A program made the position numbers and the translations under genes. Of a DNA stretch of 49,024 bases, positions 17,202 to 25,667 are shown piece by piece. The notes under the pieces are model-generated. The model ran no database searches. It was not told the origin of the DNA and worked only from the letters and a program-made list of their open reading frames with translations. Position 1 is the first letter of the stretch; the number at the start of each line of letters is the position of its first letter. Origin of the DNA: Nesterenkonia sp. E16_10 (lineage in GTDB: Bacteria > Actinomycetota > Actinomycetes > Actinomycetales > Micrococcaceae); NCBI RefSeq assembly GCF_017347085.1, contig NZ_JADPSA010000014.1, positions 1 to 49,024 of the forward strand, read 5' to 3'.

Positions 17202-18062
17202 ATGGTTGCCGTCCACCACCGCACCGTCTCTGTCGACGGGCTCGACGTGTTCTACCGTGAGGCCGGACCAGCCGAAGCTCCCGTACTCCTGCTCCTGCAC
17301 GGGTACCCATCCAGCTCGCATATGTTTCGGCACCTCATCCCGGAGCTGGCCGACCGGTACCGCGTCATCGCCCCGGACCATATCGGATTCGGACGCTCCT
17401 CCGCGCCGTCGGTCGAGGAGTTCAATTACAGCTTCGCGGCCCTCACGGAAGTGACGGGCCGGTTCCTCGCGACGTTGGGAGTCGACCAATACACGATCTA
17501 CGTTCAGGACTACGGCGCCCCCATCGGCTGGCGCCTGGCTCTCGCCGATCCCACCGCTGTCGTCGGTGTCATTTCGCAGAACGGAAACGCCTACGAGGAA
17601 GGCTTCGTGCCCGGCTTCTGGGACGCGATATGGGCCGATGCCGCCGAACAGACGAGTGAGACACGTGATGCCCTCCGCCCGGCACTGGGCCGGTCGGCGG
17701 TCGAATGGCAATACACCCACGGCGTACCCGATCCGACGCTCATCGACCCCGATGCCTGGGAACACGACCTCGCGCTCCTCAGTCGACCGGGACAGGACGA
17801 GATTCAGCTGACCCTATTCCGCGACTACACCAGCAACAGGGCTATCTACCCCGCTGTACACACGTGGCTCCGCACCTACCGAGTGCCCGTCCTCGCGATC
17901 TGGGGGCGCAATGACGAGATTTTCGACGCGGCCGGCGCGCGCGCCTTCCAGCGCGATGCCCCCGACGCCCGCATTCAGCTCGTAGATGGCGGACACTTCC
18001 TGCTTGAATCCCATCTCGACCATGTCGTCTCCTCGATCTTGGACTGGCTCCCCGGCAGGTGA
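17202..18062 (+). CDS. Alpha/beta hydrolase (haloalkane dehalogenase/epoxide hydrolase-like)
   Basis: A 286-residue alpha/beta hydrolase. The oxyanion segment HGYPSSS is at 33-39. The nucleophile elbow VQDYGAPIG puts an aspartate at D103, as in haloalkane dehalogenases and epoxide hydrolases rather than serine esterases. D238 (WGRNDE) and H265 (GGHF) complete a triad. ATG 17202 has AAAGGGG upstream. It is divergent from the CGNR regulator; substrate unknown. Confidence 0.88.
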   Translation: MVAVHHRTVSVDGLDVFYREAGPAEAPVLLLLHGYPSSSHMFRHLIPELADRYRVIAPDHIGFGRSSAPSVEEFNYSFAALTEVTGRFLATLGVDQYTIYVQDYGAPIGWRLALADPTAVVGVISQNGNAYEEGFVPGFWDAIWADAAEQTSETRDALRPALGRSAVEWQYTHGVPDPTLIDPDAWEHDLALLSRPGQDEIQLTLFRDYTSNRAIYPAVHTWLRTYRVPVLAIWGRNDEIFDAAGARAFQRDAPDARIQLVDGGHFLLESHLDHVVSSILDWLPGR

Positions 18063-18154
18063 TCGACCGACACCGGTCAGCAGGTTTGGCGCCACACCTC
18101 TCAGCTTCGTGACACAGCACTGCTTCAACAGGCCAGCGCGGACAGACAGAAGGT

Positions 18155-18178
18155 CCTTCACCGGGTGGTGAAGGTTTT
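18155..18178 (+). terminator. Rho-independent terminator of the hydrolase gene
   Basis: CCTTCACC-GGGT-GGTGAAGG forms a perfect 8-bp stem followed at once by TTTT, about 90 bases after the stop codon. Confidence 0.8.
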
Positions 18179-18179
18179 C

Positions 18180-18836
18180 CTGCGATAGGCGATGAGCTCA
18201 TGGGAACATCAGCTCAGCGACGCGATTGTGGTTCGCCGATGCCCTGCAGCACGGTCTGGATGACCTCAGCATTGCCAAGGACCTCCATGCCACGCGTATT
18301 CGCGACGGAGTATGTGGCGAGCTCGATGCGTCGACAGTTGCATTGCTCTCGCAGCGTTCTGCGTTTGCGCGATGCAGGAGGCGTACTCCTCTTCTATGTG
18401 TCGGTAGGCCCGGGCGGCCGTTTCGGTGACGCCCGAATCGACACCGGGGCTCCTGCTCGGTTCTAGGTCCTCAAGCGGTGCTCGGGAACCGCCCAATCAA
18501 CGAAGTCTCCCAGAGGCTCAAGGTGGTTCGCTCTGGTCTGTCCCGCTCTCCATCACCTCCTGGGTGGTTCAAATTCGTGGAACCCCGAGACGTTGCGCCG
18601 CGTCCTGCACCGGCTGCTGCCACCTGGAGGATCTCGCTGGACTTGCCGTACGGGCCCGCTGTTGACGTGGGGAATGACATCTCGTGAGACGCAGTCCGTC
18701 TCACTAACTTGTCGAAATCATCGAAGTTCAGACTCAGAGGGACAGCCGGACGGCTCGGTAGAAGCGAAACTCCTCAAGACCTACACGGGACTTCTTTGTA
18801 CCGGTTGATGATGGCCCTTCGCCTGGCTTCAAAGCG
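18180..18836. other. Gene-poor stretch with a possible gene remnant
   Basis: About 650 bases without a supported gene. On the minus strand, one frame (about 18215-18390) reads as a plausible protein end of some 55 residues: it contains IELATYSVANTRGMEVLG and ends EPQSRR before a TGA, but it is closed upstream by a stop and has no SD. It may be the 3-prime end of a decayed gene. The remainder shows no motif. Confidence 0.35.
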
Positions 18837-19580
18837 TCATCCCTGTCGTCTCGGGGTTCCCGGGTGCACGTTAGAGGTGCGCGCGAAGAACTGGAAACGG
18901 TCTCCCCGGAATACCGAACGAGTCCACTCCACTGGAATGCCGTCCGAGTCGAGGCCACGCCTTTGTGTCAATAGCAGAGGGGCACCTGTTTCGATAGCGA
19001 GGAGATGTGCCTCGAGAGGACCTGCCACCACAGTCATCACAGTATCTTCGGCTTCAGCAATTGAGATGCCGTAGTGGTTTCTGAGGACGGCGTACAGCGA
19101 ACCATCACGTGCGAGGTTCTGCTCCAGGTCGGGCAAGTCCCCCGGTAGGTAGGCCGTCTCGTGAGCCAGCGGCTCCCCATCGATAACACGTACTCGCTCC
19201 AACCGCGTGAGCTCTGTTCCCACGGGAACGCCCAACTGCTCCGCGAGGTACCCATCCGATGGCACTGCGTCAATCCCCAGAATGTCCGATGCGCTCTTCA
19301 GGTGCTGCGCTTCGGCGTCTTCAGTAAAAGACGTGAGCTGGCGGACATAGGTCGGACGCGGCGGTGCCACGAACGTTCCCTTCCCTTGGGTGCGGTTTAG
19401 CAGCCCCTCAGCAACGAGCTCGGAAATGGCTTGCCGCACGGTGGTGCGGGACGTCTGGTACCGAGTGGCGAGAGTGCGCTCAGTGGGAAGAGAAGCCTCC
19501 GGCCCGGCTTCCCTCGCGAGATGGCGAAGTTCTTCCTTCACCTTGTAGTACTTGGGTGCGATGAACTCCCGATCGGCCAT
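18837..19580 (-). CDS. GntR-family regulator with UTRA domain (DasR/NagR-like)
   Basis: A 247-residue HutC-subfamily regulator: N-terminal winged helix (about 8-75; LPTERTLATRY, TTVRQAISELVAEG, QGKGTFVA) and a C-terminal UTRA ligand domain (about 90-240; ERVRVIDGEPLAHET, TQRRGLDSDG, EWTRSVFRGDRFQF). Known members such as DasR and NagR sense glucosamine-6-phosphate or GlcNAc-6-phosphate. It is divergent from an amino-sugar operon, and two dre-like dyads lie in between, so it very probably represses that operon and itself. Confidence 0.92.
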   Translation of the reverse strand: MADREFIAPKYYKVKEELRHLAREAGPEASLPTERTLATRYQTSRTTVRQAISELVAEGLLNRTQGKGTFVAPPRPTYVRQLTSFTEDAEAQHLKSASDILGIDAVPSDGYLAEQLGVPVGTELTRLERVRVIDGEPLAHETAYLPGDLPDLEQNLARDGSLYAVLRNHYGISIAEAEDTVMTVVAGPLEAHLLAIETGAPLLLTQRRGLDSDGIPVEWTRSVFRGDRFQFFARTSNVHPGTPRRQG

Positions 19581-19607
19581 GACACCATGCTACCGCTTAC
19601 AGAGAAA

Positions 19608-19623
19608 ATTGGAGTAGTCCAAT
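19608..19623. promoter_or_regulatory. DasR/NagR-type operator 1
   Basis: ATTGGA-GTAG-TCCAAT is a perfect 6-bp dyad 27 bases upstream of the GntR start. The TGG/CCA pattern around a 6-base core matches the dre class of HutC-GntR sites. It lies exactly 30 bp (about three helical turns) from operator 2. Confidence 0.7.
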
Positions 19624-19626
19624 CTA

Positions 19627-19632
19627 TTGACT
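19627..19632 (+). promoter_or_regulatory. Candidate -35 element of the sugar importer promoter
   Basis: TTGACT lies between the two operators. A weak -10 would fall in or just after operator 2 (around 19650-19656), so repressor on either operator would block polymerase. Confidence 0.4.
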
Positions 19633-19637
19633 TCAAA

Positions 19638-19653
19638 ATTGGTCTAGGCCAAA
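19638..19653. promoter_or_regulatory. DasR/NagR-type operator 2
   Basis: The core TGGTCTAGGCCA differs from the symmetric dre core TGGTCTAGACCA known for Streptomyces DasR at one base. It sits between the -35 and the start of the binding-protein gene. Confidence 0.8.
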
Positions 19654-19704
19654 CTTGTCAAATTGAACGACCCCGTTCACGAGGGAACCGAAAGGAATTT
19701 GACG

Positions 19705-21039
19705 ATGCTTGCACCTAAGAGGTCAAGGCCCCCTGCCATGACGATCGGCACGGGCCTCTCACTGGCCCTCCTCCTGTCCGCATGCTCCGGGGACTCCGAG
19801 AGTTCCGGTGGCGAAGAGTCCGATGGAGCCATTGAGGTGTGGGCTCACGCAGGCCAGGCGGCAGAGAGCGAGGCATTGCAGTCACTGGTGGATGAGTTCA
19901 ACTCGTCCCAGGAAGACGTGACGGCGGAGCTGACGCTCATCCCTGAAGCTGACTACACCAGCACCATTCAGTCGACCTCGGCGGAGGACCTGCCCGAGGT
20001 CATGGAAATGGATGCCCCGACCATGGCGTCGTTCGTCTATGACCGCAAGCTCATTCCGCTCGAGGACGTTGTCTCTGCCGACGCGCTCGACAACCGGATC
20101 GGAGGCGTCGAGGAGAGCGGCACATACAACGACGCTACCTACGCCGTGGGGATGTTCGACGTCGGGCTGGGTCTATGGGGTAACAAGACGTTGCTGGATG
20201 AGGCGGGTATCGAGGCGCCAACGACCGCAGACGAGGCGTGGACGGTCGACGAGTTCGACACTTACGTCGCGGAACTGGCGGAGGTCGCGCCCTCCGGCAA
20301 GGCCATCGATCTCGGAGAGGCCAATGGCTTCGCGGCGGAGTGGGGAACATTCACCACAACTCCGGACATCTGGTCAGCTGGAGGCACGCTCATGCTGGAC
20401 GGGGAGGCTGACGGGGTGCTCAACAGCCAGGAGAACGTCGATGCACTCGAACGCTGGGCCTCCTGGAAGGAGTTTGCCGATCCCAACACCAGCGGAACAG
20501 CCTTCCCAGACGGAGAGACCGCCCTGACCTGGACCGGCAACTGGATGTATCCCACCTTCAGCGAGGCGCTCGGGGAAGATCTTGTGCTCATGCCGCTGCC
20601 GGACTTCGGTCAGGGCACCAAAGCTGGGCACGGGTCCTGGCAGTGGGGGGCCACGCCCACTGCCGAGGGAAACACTGAGGCGGCGGGAGCATTCCTTGAT
20701 TTTCTGCTCTCTGACGACAGCATCAACGCAATGGTTGAGGCCAATGCTGCGGTCCCAGGTAGTACCTCGGCTCTGGAGCAGAGCGAGCTCTACGGCCCAG
20801 ACAAGCCGTTGGAGCTGTTCGCTGACAATCTCGCCTCGGCTTGTGGCTCAGAGGACGTCACCGAAGAGTGCATCGCAGTCGCGCGTCCGGTGACCCCGGG
20901 GTACCCAACTGTGACTAGCGCCTTCGGAAGCGCTCTCCTTGCGATCTGGGGAGGTGCGGACGTGCAGGACGAGCTCGACTCGGCCGCGCGCGCGATTGAT
21001 TCCGACTTCGCCGACAACGACGGCTATCAGAACGACTGA
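19705..21039 (+). CDS. Carbohydrate ABC transporter substrate-binding lipoprotein
   Basis: A 444-residue extracytoplasmic sugar-binding protein of family 1. Its signal peptide ends in the lipobox LLLSAC, giving a lipid-anchored cysteine, followed by a Ser/Gly/Glu-rich linker. The rest has the bilobal pattern (AEADY/TSTIQSTSAEDLPEVMEMD, GNWMYPTF, FPDGETALTWTG). ATG 19705 follows AAAGGA. It opens the operon; the amino-sugar enzymes downstream and the GntR regulator suggest GlcNAc, chitobiose or a related amino sugar as ligand. Confidence 0.92.
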   Translation: MLAPKRSRPPAMTIGTGLSLALLLSACSGDSESSGGEESDGAIEVWAHAGQAAESEALQSLVDEFNSSQEDVTAELTLIPEADYTSTIQSTSAEDLPEVMEMDAPTMASFVYDRKLIPLEDVVSADALDNRIGGVEESGTYNDATYAVGMFDVGLGLWGNKTLLDEAGIEAPTTADEAWTVDEFDTYVAELAEVAPSGKAIDLGEANGFAAEWGTFTTTPDIWSAGGTLMLDGEADGVLNSQENVDALERWASWKEFADPNTSGTAFPDGETALTWTGNWMYPTFSEALGEDLVLMPLPDFGQGTKAGHGSWQWGATPTAEGNTEAAGAFLDFLLSDDSINAMVEANAAVPGSTSALEQSELYGPDKPLELFADNLASACGSEDVTEECIAVARPVTPGYPTVTSAFGSALLAIWGGADVQDELDSAARAIDSDFADNDGYQND

Positions 21040-21046
21040 TCGACTC

Positions 21047-21076
21047 AGGAAGCGGGGCTCACGGGCCCCGCTTCCT
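21047..21076 (+). terminator. Intercistronic hairpin after the binding-protein gene
   Basis: AGGAAGCGGGGC pairs perfectly with GCCCCGCTTCCT (12 bp) around a 6-base loop, 7 bases after the stop codon and just before the permease SD. Without a T-run it is more likely an mRNA-stabilising or partial stop signal that keeps binding protein in excess over the permeases. Confidence 0.6.
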
Positions 21077-21094
21077 CAGTTCAAGGAGGGCGAC

Positions 21095-22051
21095 ATCGCC
21101 ACTACAACAGGGCTCAACCCCCCGCAGGCCCCGACTGTCAGGCCGCGAAAGATCAGAAGGGCCCAGTTCGCGGGTCCGCTCATGGCGGCTCCAGCCATCT
21201 CGCTCCTACTGCTATTCGTGGCCGTGCCGTTCCTGGCTTCGATCGGCTTCTCGCTGTACAACGTCCGGTTGGGGGACCCCCGAGACCCCTCCTTCATGGG
21301 ACTCACGCAATACGTCCGGATCCTGACAGATCCCGATGTCTCCGGACAATTCCTGGACGCACTGCTGCACAACTTAATCTTCGCCGCGGTCGTCGTACCG
21401 GTGCAGACGGCCCTAGCTCTGGCTCTGGCTCTGCTGGTCAAGAAGAACTTGCCCGGAATGGGAGTCTTCCGTTCGCTGTATTTCCTGCCCGTCGTCTTTC
21501 CCATCGCTCTGGTCGCGATCATCTGGCGTCTCATCCTGGCCCGAGGTGACCAAGGACTGCTCAACTCAGCCTTGGCCTTCTTCTCAGGAGGAGCCTTCGG
21601 GTCGCAGGACTGGCTGGGATCGGAACTCACGGCACTTGCGTCCGTCATCGTCCTCTCAATCTGGCAGGGCTGCGGGTTCCAGATGGTCATCCTGTTGGCA
21701 GCGCTGCAGCAGGTTCCGCCCGAGCTATACGAAGCAGCTGAACTCGACCGGGCCAACGGCTGGCAACGATTCGTCCACGTCACCCTGCCTGGGGTCAGGA
21801 CGACCCTGGTGTTCGTGGCGCTCTACACGACGATTCTGTCGCTCCGGGTATTCGACCAGATTTACGTCCTGGCCAAGTCCGGCGGAGGCCTCAACGAGGA
21901 CGCGACACGAACAGTCATGTACGAAGCCGTCACCGCGGCGTTCGACGAGAACAACATTGGGCGGGCCAGCGCCATATCGGTGGTCTTCTTCCTCATAGTC
22001 GTCGTCCTGTCCCTGATCCAGCGCCGCGTCACGACCGAGAAAGAGGGCTGA
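21095..22051 (+). CDS. Sugar ABC transporter permease 1
   Basis: A MalF/UgpA-type permease (318 residues from 21095) with six transmembrane helices and the EAA loop (EAAELDRANGWQRF) that contacts the ATPase. The start is uncertain: AAGGAGGG at 21083-21090 is followed at ideal distance by ATC, then GCC ACT ACA, where a typical gene would have ATG. The next in-frame ATG (21183) would remove the cytoplasmic N-terminus, and upstream starts lie inside the binding-protein gene. No ATPase gene is in this operon; a shared MsiK-type ATPase elsewhere is the usual solution in actinobacteria. Confidence 0.88.
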   Translation: MATTTGLNPPQAPTVRPRKIRRAQFAGPLMAAPAISLLLLFVAVPFLASIGFSLYNVRLGDPRDPSFMGLTQYVRILTDPDVSGQFLDALLHNLIFAAVVVPVQTALALALALLVKKNLPGMGVFRSLYFLPVVFPIALVAIIWRLILARGDQGLLNSALAFFSGGAFGSQDWLGSELTALASVIVLSIWQGCGFQMVILLAALQQVPPELYEAAELDRANGWQRFVHVTLPGVRTTLVFVALYTTILSLRVFDQIYVLAKSGGGLNEDATRTVMYEAVTAAFDENNIGRASAISVVFFLIVVVLSLIQRRVTTEKEG

Positions 22052-22052
22052 G

Positions 22053-22922
22053 ATGGCTCAGATGACCGCGTCCAACCCCAAGATCAGTCGGCGGGAGCTC
22101 AAATCCCGCATACCGCATTACGCGGTGCTGCTTGTTACCGGGGTGCTCTTCCTCGCCCCGGTCGCCTACATGGTCGCGGCCTCTCTTGCGCCGGCGAGTG
22201 ACACGCTGGCGGGGTTCACCGTCTTCGACGTGACCCAATGGGGACTGCACAACTACTCGGGGGTGGCCTCCAGCCTGTCCTCGGACAGCACTGGGCACCT
22301 CTGGCGCTTCTTCGCCGTCTCGTTTACCGTGACCGTCGCCGTCGTTGGACTTGGCCTCATCGTGAACTCTATGGCGGCCTATGCGCTGGCCCGGCTGTCA
22401 TGGCGTGGCCGCGCCGTCGCCCTCCTGGCGATTTTGCTGATCCTAATTGTGCCATTTGAGGCGGTCGCCGTGCCGATGTTCTACCTCTACAACGACGCAC
22501 GAAACACGCTGTGGATCCAGATCCTGCCGTTCATCGGAAACGCACTGTCCATCTTCCTCTTCTATTCATTCTTCACCGGAATCCCGCGCAGCATCGACGA
22601 AGCCGCTCGGGTTGATGGCGCCGGACCCTGGCGCATCTTCTGGCAGATTATCGCCCCGATGAGCAAGCCGGCGTACGCCTCCGTCGCGATCCTCACCTTT
22701 CTCACCCAGTGGGGCTCCTTCCTCTGGCCCGTGCTGATGATCTCGGATCCGAACCTGAGGCCCCTTCCGTTGCAGATCAGCGTCTTCGCCGGACAGCTTC
22801 CACCCGCCTGGGGGCAGGTTATGGCCTTCGGGGTCCTGCTCGTGCTCCCGGTCATCGTGGTGTTCCTGGTCTTTCAGCGGTGGTTCATCGAGGGTGTAGC
22901 GAGCTCAGCCGTCAAGGGCTGA
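22053..22922 (+). CDS. Sugar ABC transporter permease 2
   Basis: A 289-residue MalG/UgpE-type permease with six transmembrane helices and the EAA loop EAARVDGAGPWRIFWQIIAP. It starts one base after the stop of permease 1, so the two are coupled and form the membrane heterodimer of the importer. Confidence 0.92.
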   Translation: MAQMTASNPKISRRELKSRIPHYAVLLVTGVLFLAPVAYMVAASLAPASDTLAGFTVFDVTQWGLHNYSGVASSLSSDSTGHLWRFFAVSFTVTVAVVGLGLIVNSMAAYALARLSWRGRAVALLAILLILIVPFEAVAVPMFYLYNDARNTLWIQILPFIGNALSIFLFYSFFTGIPRSIDEAARVDGAGPWRIFWQIIAPMSKPAYASVAILTFLTQWGSFLWPVLMISDPNLRPLPLQISVFAGQLPPAWGQVMAFGVLLVLPVIVVFLVFQRWFIEGVASSAVKG

Positions 22923-22968
22923 AGCTCACCTCCCACTACGCACCGCTCACCATTAGAAGGGACAGACT

Positions 22969-23757
22969 GTGGAAGTTGTCATCCTGGCCGATCCGGCTGC
23001 GGTCGGATCCCACACCGCAGAACTCATCGCCCACCATGCCTCCGAGACACCAGATATGGTCCTCGGAGTCGCCACCGGTTCATCGCCGCTGGGTACCTAC
23101 CGCGAGCTGGCCCGGCTGCGTGCTCAGGGAGACGTCACGCTCGCCGGCGTGCGGATTTTCGCGCTCGACGAATACGTCGGCCTGCATGAACGACATCCGG
23201 CGAGCTACGCGCTCGTCATCGAACGTGAACTGACGACTCCGCTGGGGTTAGACCCGGCGAATGTGCACACTCCCGATGGAGGCGCTGTCGACATCCAACA
23301 AGCCTGCCTCGACTACGAGCACGCCCTGACCGAATCAGGGGGCGTGGACCTGCAGATTCTCGGTATCGGAACCAACGGGCACATCGGATTCAATGAACCG
23401 ACTTCCTCGCTGGCTTCGCGCACCCGAGTCAAAGCGCTCTCCCATCAGACACGCATGGATAACGCCAGATTCTTCGCGAAGGATGATGACGTGCCTACGC
23501 ACTGCATCACTCAAGGACTGGGCACCATCATGGAGGCCCGAGAGGTCGTGCTCGTGGCCCAGGGGCAGGCGAAGGCTGCAGCTGTTGCCGCCGCGATCGA
23601 GGGGCCAGTGAGCAGTATGTGCCCGGCATCGCTACTGCAGTTTCACCCCCGGGCGCGGATCGTGCTGGATGAGGCCGCCGCCGCCCAGCTGACGCTGATT
23701 GACTATCACCGGTTCGTCGCCGAAGCCAAGCACCATTTCGCTGGTGGGGCCCTATGA
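22969..23757 (+). CDS. nagB: Glucosamine-6-phosphate deaminase NagB
   Basis: A 262-residue NagB. It converts glucosamine-6-phosphate to fructose-6-phosphate and ammonia. Hallmarks are the phosphate loop ATGSSPLGTY at 35-44, the general base in DEYVG (D67), and the GIGTNGHIGFNEP segment with H138 and E143. The start is GTG 22969 behind AGAAGGGA. Its stop overlaps the next start (ATGA), so it is coupled to the glycoside hydrolase. Confidence 0.95.
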   Translation: MEVVILADPAAVGSHTAELIAHHASETPDMVLGVATGSSPLGTYRELARLRAQGDVTLAGVRIFALDEYVGLHERHPASYALVIERELTTPLGLDPANVHTPDGGAVDIQQACLDYEHALTESGGVDLQILGIGTNGHIGFNEPTSSLASRTRVKALSHQTRMDNARFFAKDDDVPTHCITQGLGTIMEAREVVLVAQGQAKAAAVAAAIEGPVSSMCPASLLQFHPRARIVLDEAAAAQLTLIDYHRFVAEAKHHFAGGAL

Positions 23758-24710
23758 CGTTCCGACTTCCAGATGCATGGGTGTGGGATAGCTGGCTCGC
23801 CGATGACGGAGAGAACTATCACCTGTTCTTCCTGCGCGCGAGCAGGGCGCTGCAGAATCCGGATGCCCGCCACCACCGAGCCTCGATCGGTCATGCGACG
23901 TCGGTGGACCTCCAGGACTGGACTCCCTTACCTGATGCCCTCACCGCCTCCGACGGGCCCACATGGGATGACCTCGCGACCTGGACAGGCTGCACAGTGC
24001 GTGGCCCGGACGGCACTTGGCACCTCTTTTACACCGGGGTCAGCCGTGAAGAGGAAGGGCTACGACAGCGGATCGGCTCCGCGGTCTCGGATGACCTTCT
24101 GACCTGGACGCGCTCAGAGATGCCTGCACTCGAGGCGGACGAACAGTGGTACGAGAAGCTGAACGAGGGAACTTGGCCCGACGAGGCATGGCGGGACCCC
24201 TTCGTCTTCTTCGACGAGGCGACAAATCTGTGGCAGATGTTGATCACCGCACGCGGTCGAACCGGTGACCCCGACCAGCGTGCCGTCGTCGGGCATGCGG
24301 TAAGTCCCGACCTCACGCGTTGGGAAACGCGCCCACCGCTGTCCGCCCCGGCCGGTTTCGGTGAGATGGAAGTGATCCAATCCCGTGAGGTCCATGGAGA
24401 GGCAGTACTGCTCTTCTCGTGTCTGCCGGAGAAGGCACCAGGGATCAGGTTCGACAGCAACAGCACCGGCACTTGGATTGCCCGCGGGGAGAGCCTCCTG
24501 GGGTCCTGGGACCTTCGTAGCAGCAGGAGCTTCTTCGTCCCCGGTGTCTATGCCGCGCAACTGTTCAGGAAGCGAGACGGCGAATGGGTCGTCTTCGGCT
24601 TCCAAAACAGCGTGGATGGACGCTTCGTAGGAGAGATCGCCAGCCCCGTCGCATTGAAGGACGTTCTGGAGGGAGCGACGCTCTTCCCAATATCGACCAT
24701 AACTGCGTGA
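23754..24710 (+). CDS. Five-bladed-propeller glycoside hydrolase (GH32/GH68/GH43-like)
   Basis: A 318-residue intracellular enzyme (no signal peptide) with the pattern of clans GH-J/GH-F: an N-terminal Asp in VWDSW (D12, candidate nucleophile), IGHATSVDLQDW blade repeats, W-R-D-P at 146-149 like the RDP motif of GH32, and E206 in GEMEVIQ where GH32 has its acid/base Glu. It is coupled to nagB by an ATGA overlap. Enzymes of this fold usually cleave fructosides or arabinosides, so its place in an amino-sugar operon is odd. The true substrate may be an imported amino-sugar glycoside. Confidence 0.75.
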   Translation: MTFRLPDAWVWDSWLADDGENYHLFFLRASRALQNPDARHHRASIGHATSVDLQDWTPLPDALTASDGPTWDDLATWTGCTVRGPDGTWHLFYTGVSREEEGLRQRIGSAVSDDLLTWTRSEMPALEADEQWYEKLNEGTWPDEAWRDPFVFFDEATNLWQMLITARGRTGDPDQRAVVGHAVSPDLTRWETRPPLSAPAGFGEMEVIQSREVHGEAVLLFSCLPEKAPGIRFDSNSTGTWIARGESLLGSWDLRSSRSFFVPGVYAAQLFRKRDGEWVVFGFQNSVDGRFVGEIASPVALKDVLEGATLFPISTITA

Positions 24711-24744
24711 CGTTTCACCACCCCTCAATAAAGGAGAACCCAAC

Positions 24745-25638
24745 ATGTTTCAACGACAGATAGCAGCCGCTTCGGTTGCCGCGCTTGTTGTCGGCGGTGC
24801 TGTGCTCGGTGCCGGCCCGGCCTTCGCGGGGCCAGGAAAGACCACAGAGGTGACAGCAATGTCCTTCAACATCCACTACGGCGCGGACGGCGCCAACGTT
24901 TTCGACATCGAACGCACAGCGTCCGTGATCGAGGACTCGGGTGCCGAGATCATCGGCCTGCAGGAGGTGGACAACCACTGGGGTGCGCGGAGCGACTTCC
25001 TCGACGAAGCGGAATGGCTCGCGGACCGGCTCGACATGCACGTGGTGTACGGAGCTAACCTGGATGAGCCACCGTTGCCCGGGGGCGTGGACAACCGCCA
25101 GTACGGCAACGCCATCCTGAGTGAATATCCGATCATCTCTTCAGAGAACCATCTGCTGACGAACATCGAGTACGAGGAGCGACCCACCGAGCAGCGGGGC
25201 CTGCTTGAAGCCATAGTGAATGTTCGTGGCAACCACGTGGCTTTCTACAGCACCCACCTGGACTTCCAGCGCGAAGAACAGCGCGCATTGCAGGTCCAAG
25301 AGATCGTAGACATCACCGGTGCTAGCAAGCGGCCGGCGGTTATTGTTGGTGACCTCAATGCGACCCCAGACGCTGAGGAACTGCAGCCGCTCTTCTCAGC
25401 ATTCACAGATACCTTCGCAGCTCTGGGACAGAACGAGGACTACACCTTCGGTCCCGACCTCGAGGGTCTTCCCGGGAGCGGCTCTGTGGAGAATCCCAGT
25501 CTGCGTATCGACTACATCCTCACCGCGCGGGGCGCGACCGCAACCTCGGCGAACGTCATCCACACCACAGCTTCGGATCATCTGCCTATCGTCGCAGAGC
25601 TCTCCATCACGAAGAGCCCCAACGGCAAAGTGAAGTAG
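24745..25638 (+). CDS. Secreted endonuclease/exonuclease/phosphatase family protein
   Basis: A 297-residue protein with a Sec signal peptide (cleavage after AFA near residue 28) and a complete EEP domain: FNIHYG, LQEVD, GNAILSEYPI, STHLD, GDLNATPD, RIDYIL and SDHLPIVAEL, which hold the metal ligands and catalytic His/Asp. Such enzymes cleave phosphodiesters in DNA, phospholipids or glycophospholipids. AAAGGAG precedes ATG 24745. It sits in the middle of the amino-sugar operon, which suggests it releases a substrate outside the cell that is linked to an amino sugar by a phosphodiester (inference). Confidence 0.88.
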   Translation: MFQRQIAAASVAALVVGGAVLGAGPAFAGPGKTTEVTAMSFNIHYGADGANVFDIERTASVIEDSGAEIIGLQEVDNHWGARSDFLDEAEWLADRLDMHVVYGANLDEPPLPGGVDNRQYGNAILSEYPIISSENHLLTNIEYEERPTEQRGLLEAIVNVRGNHVAFYSTHLDFQREEQRALQVQEIVDITGASKRPAVIVGDLNATPDAEELQPLFSAFTDTFAALGQNEDYTFGPDLEGLPGSGSVENPSLRIDYILTARGATATSANVIHTTASDHLPIVAELSITKSPNGKVK

Positions 25639-25667
25639 CGCAGGCAGATATGGAAGCAAGGCAGCGC

